DNA from: an uncultured bacterium | GTDB taxonomy: Bacteria > Planctomycetota > Phycisphaerae > Phycisphaerales > UBA1924 | Reading direction: 5' to 3' | DNA length: 5,613 nt | Assembly (NCBI GenBank): GCA_938003595.1 | Contig: CALKYH010000111.1 | Span: forward strand, 1 to 5,613 | In this document: positions 5,286-5,613 of the stretch, piece by piece | How the letters are laid out: each line of letters begins with the position of its first letter | Numbering within the stretch: position 1 is the first letter of the stretch | Made by a program: the position numbers and the translations under genes | Notes under the pieces: generated by a model | Database searches by the model: none | What the model saw: only the letters and a program-made list of their open reading frames with translations | What the model was told of the DNA's origin: nothing

Positions 5286-5613
5286 GCGGGAAGTGTCGTC
5301 GACGCGGAGCGCGTCTTCAACACGCCGGCTTTGGAATCGGCGGAATCCTCGGTTTCGGGGCCTCCGGGGCCGCCGGGGGCGTCCACGATGGGGGCGACCT
5401 CGGCGAGGCGGAGGGCGATGGCGTCGTTGAGGCGCGAGGAGACCAGCTCGCGGGAGTTGCGGATGGCGGCGGCCATGGCGCGGGCCTGGGAGGAGCCGTG
5501 GCAGATGACGCAGTAACCGTTGACGCCCAGCAGGGGGGCGCCGCCGTACTCGTGGTAATCGTTCTTCTTGAACATCGCCTTGGCGACGGGCTCGAGGCGC
5601 ATCGCCAGTTCGG
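5282..5613 (-). CDS. plsX: Phosphate acyltransferase PlsX, C-terminal part (cut by window edge)
   Basis: PlsX converts acyl-ACP and phosphate to acyl-phosphate, the donor for PlsY in phospholipid synthesis; it is a peripheral membrane enzyme in characterised bacteria. Only about the last 109 residues are present; the frame continues past 5613 with no start in the window, and the internal Met at 5600-5602 should not be taken as the start. The family-specific C-terminal segment is clear: YHEYGGAPLLGVNG, then ICHGSSQARAMAAAIR. After the last conserved helix (about RELVSSRLNDAIALRLAEV) the protein carries a tail of roughly 30-35 residues rich in Gly, Pro, Ser, Thr and acidic residues, which seems longer than in typical PlsX. 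Its TGA overlaps the fabH ATG (ATGA), indicating co-transcription and translational coupling. Confidence 0.93.
   Translation of the reverse strand, partial: ELAMRLEPVAKAMFKKNDYHEYGGAPLLGVNGYCVICHGSSQARAMAAAIRNSRELVSSRLNDAIALRLAEVAPIVDAPGGPGGPETEDSADSKAGVLKTRSASTTLPA

Noticed and set aside
3882..5516. Long plus-strand open frame (544 residues) opposite fabD, fabH and plsX.
   Set aside because: It spans three well-supported genes and their junctions in antisense, with Gly/Ala/Val-rich composition and no domain signature; it is explained by high GC at the third codon position of the real genes.
2..5613. A previously undescribed defence, mobile or biosynthetic system.
   Set aside because: All genes but one are core fatty acid enzymes with intact active sites; there are no transposase, integrase, repeat-array or toxin-antitoxin signatures. 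Only the lipoprotein gene is unexplained.

Overview
The window is a high-GC (roughly 70% by eye) stretch of bacterial chromosome carrying one block of fatty acid biosynthesis genes, all transcribed from the minus strand. In transcription order (right to left) it holds the 3' end of plsX, then fabH, fabD, a small unrecognised lipoprotein gene, fabG, acpP and fabF. Each enzyme is identified by clear family motifs, and the catalytic residues all look intact. The fab order is the classic plsX-fabH-fabD-fabG-acpP-fabF arrangement of many bacteria. The departure is the lipoprotein gene wedged between fabD and fabG.

Layout: plsX (partial, 5282-5613) overlaps fabH (4242-5285) by an ATGA junction. After 39 bp comes fabD (3273-4202), whose end overlaps the lipoprotein gene (2624-3286) by 14 nt. 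After 38 bp comes fabG (1827-2585). A wider 189-bp gap then precedes acpP (1386-1637), which I start at a GTG codon. That gap holds GC-rich inverted repeats next to fabG, a good sigma70-like promoter candidate (TTGGCA-17-TAGACT) and a possible 5'-leader hairpin. A 97-bp gap leads to fabF (2-1288), which is complete and ends almost at the window edge. No intergenic stretch exceeds 300 bp, and I see no tRNA, rRNA, mobile element or CRISPR.

How the genes work together: PlsX converts acyl-ACP to acyl-phosphate for phospholipid synthesis. FabD charges ACP with malonate. FabH condenses acetyl-CoA with malonyl-ACP to start chains, FabF performs later condensations, and FabG reduces the 3-ketoacyl-ACP products. 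AcpP is the carrier for all of them. The dehydratase (FabZ/FabA) and enoyl reductase (FabI/K/L/V) are not in this window.

The high GC, sparse Shine-Dalgarno signals and general protein character would fit a Planctomycetota lineage such as Phycisphaerae, but this is a soft inference. The large open frames on the opposite strand are GC-driven shadows. I found no evidence of a novel multi-gene system. The most interesting items are the embedded lipoprotein with its ten-proline tract and the separate expression signals of acpP.
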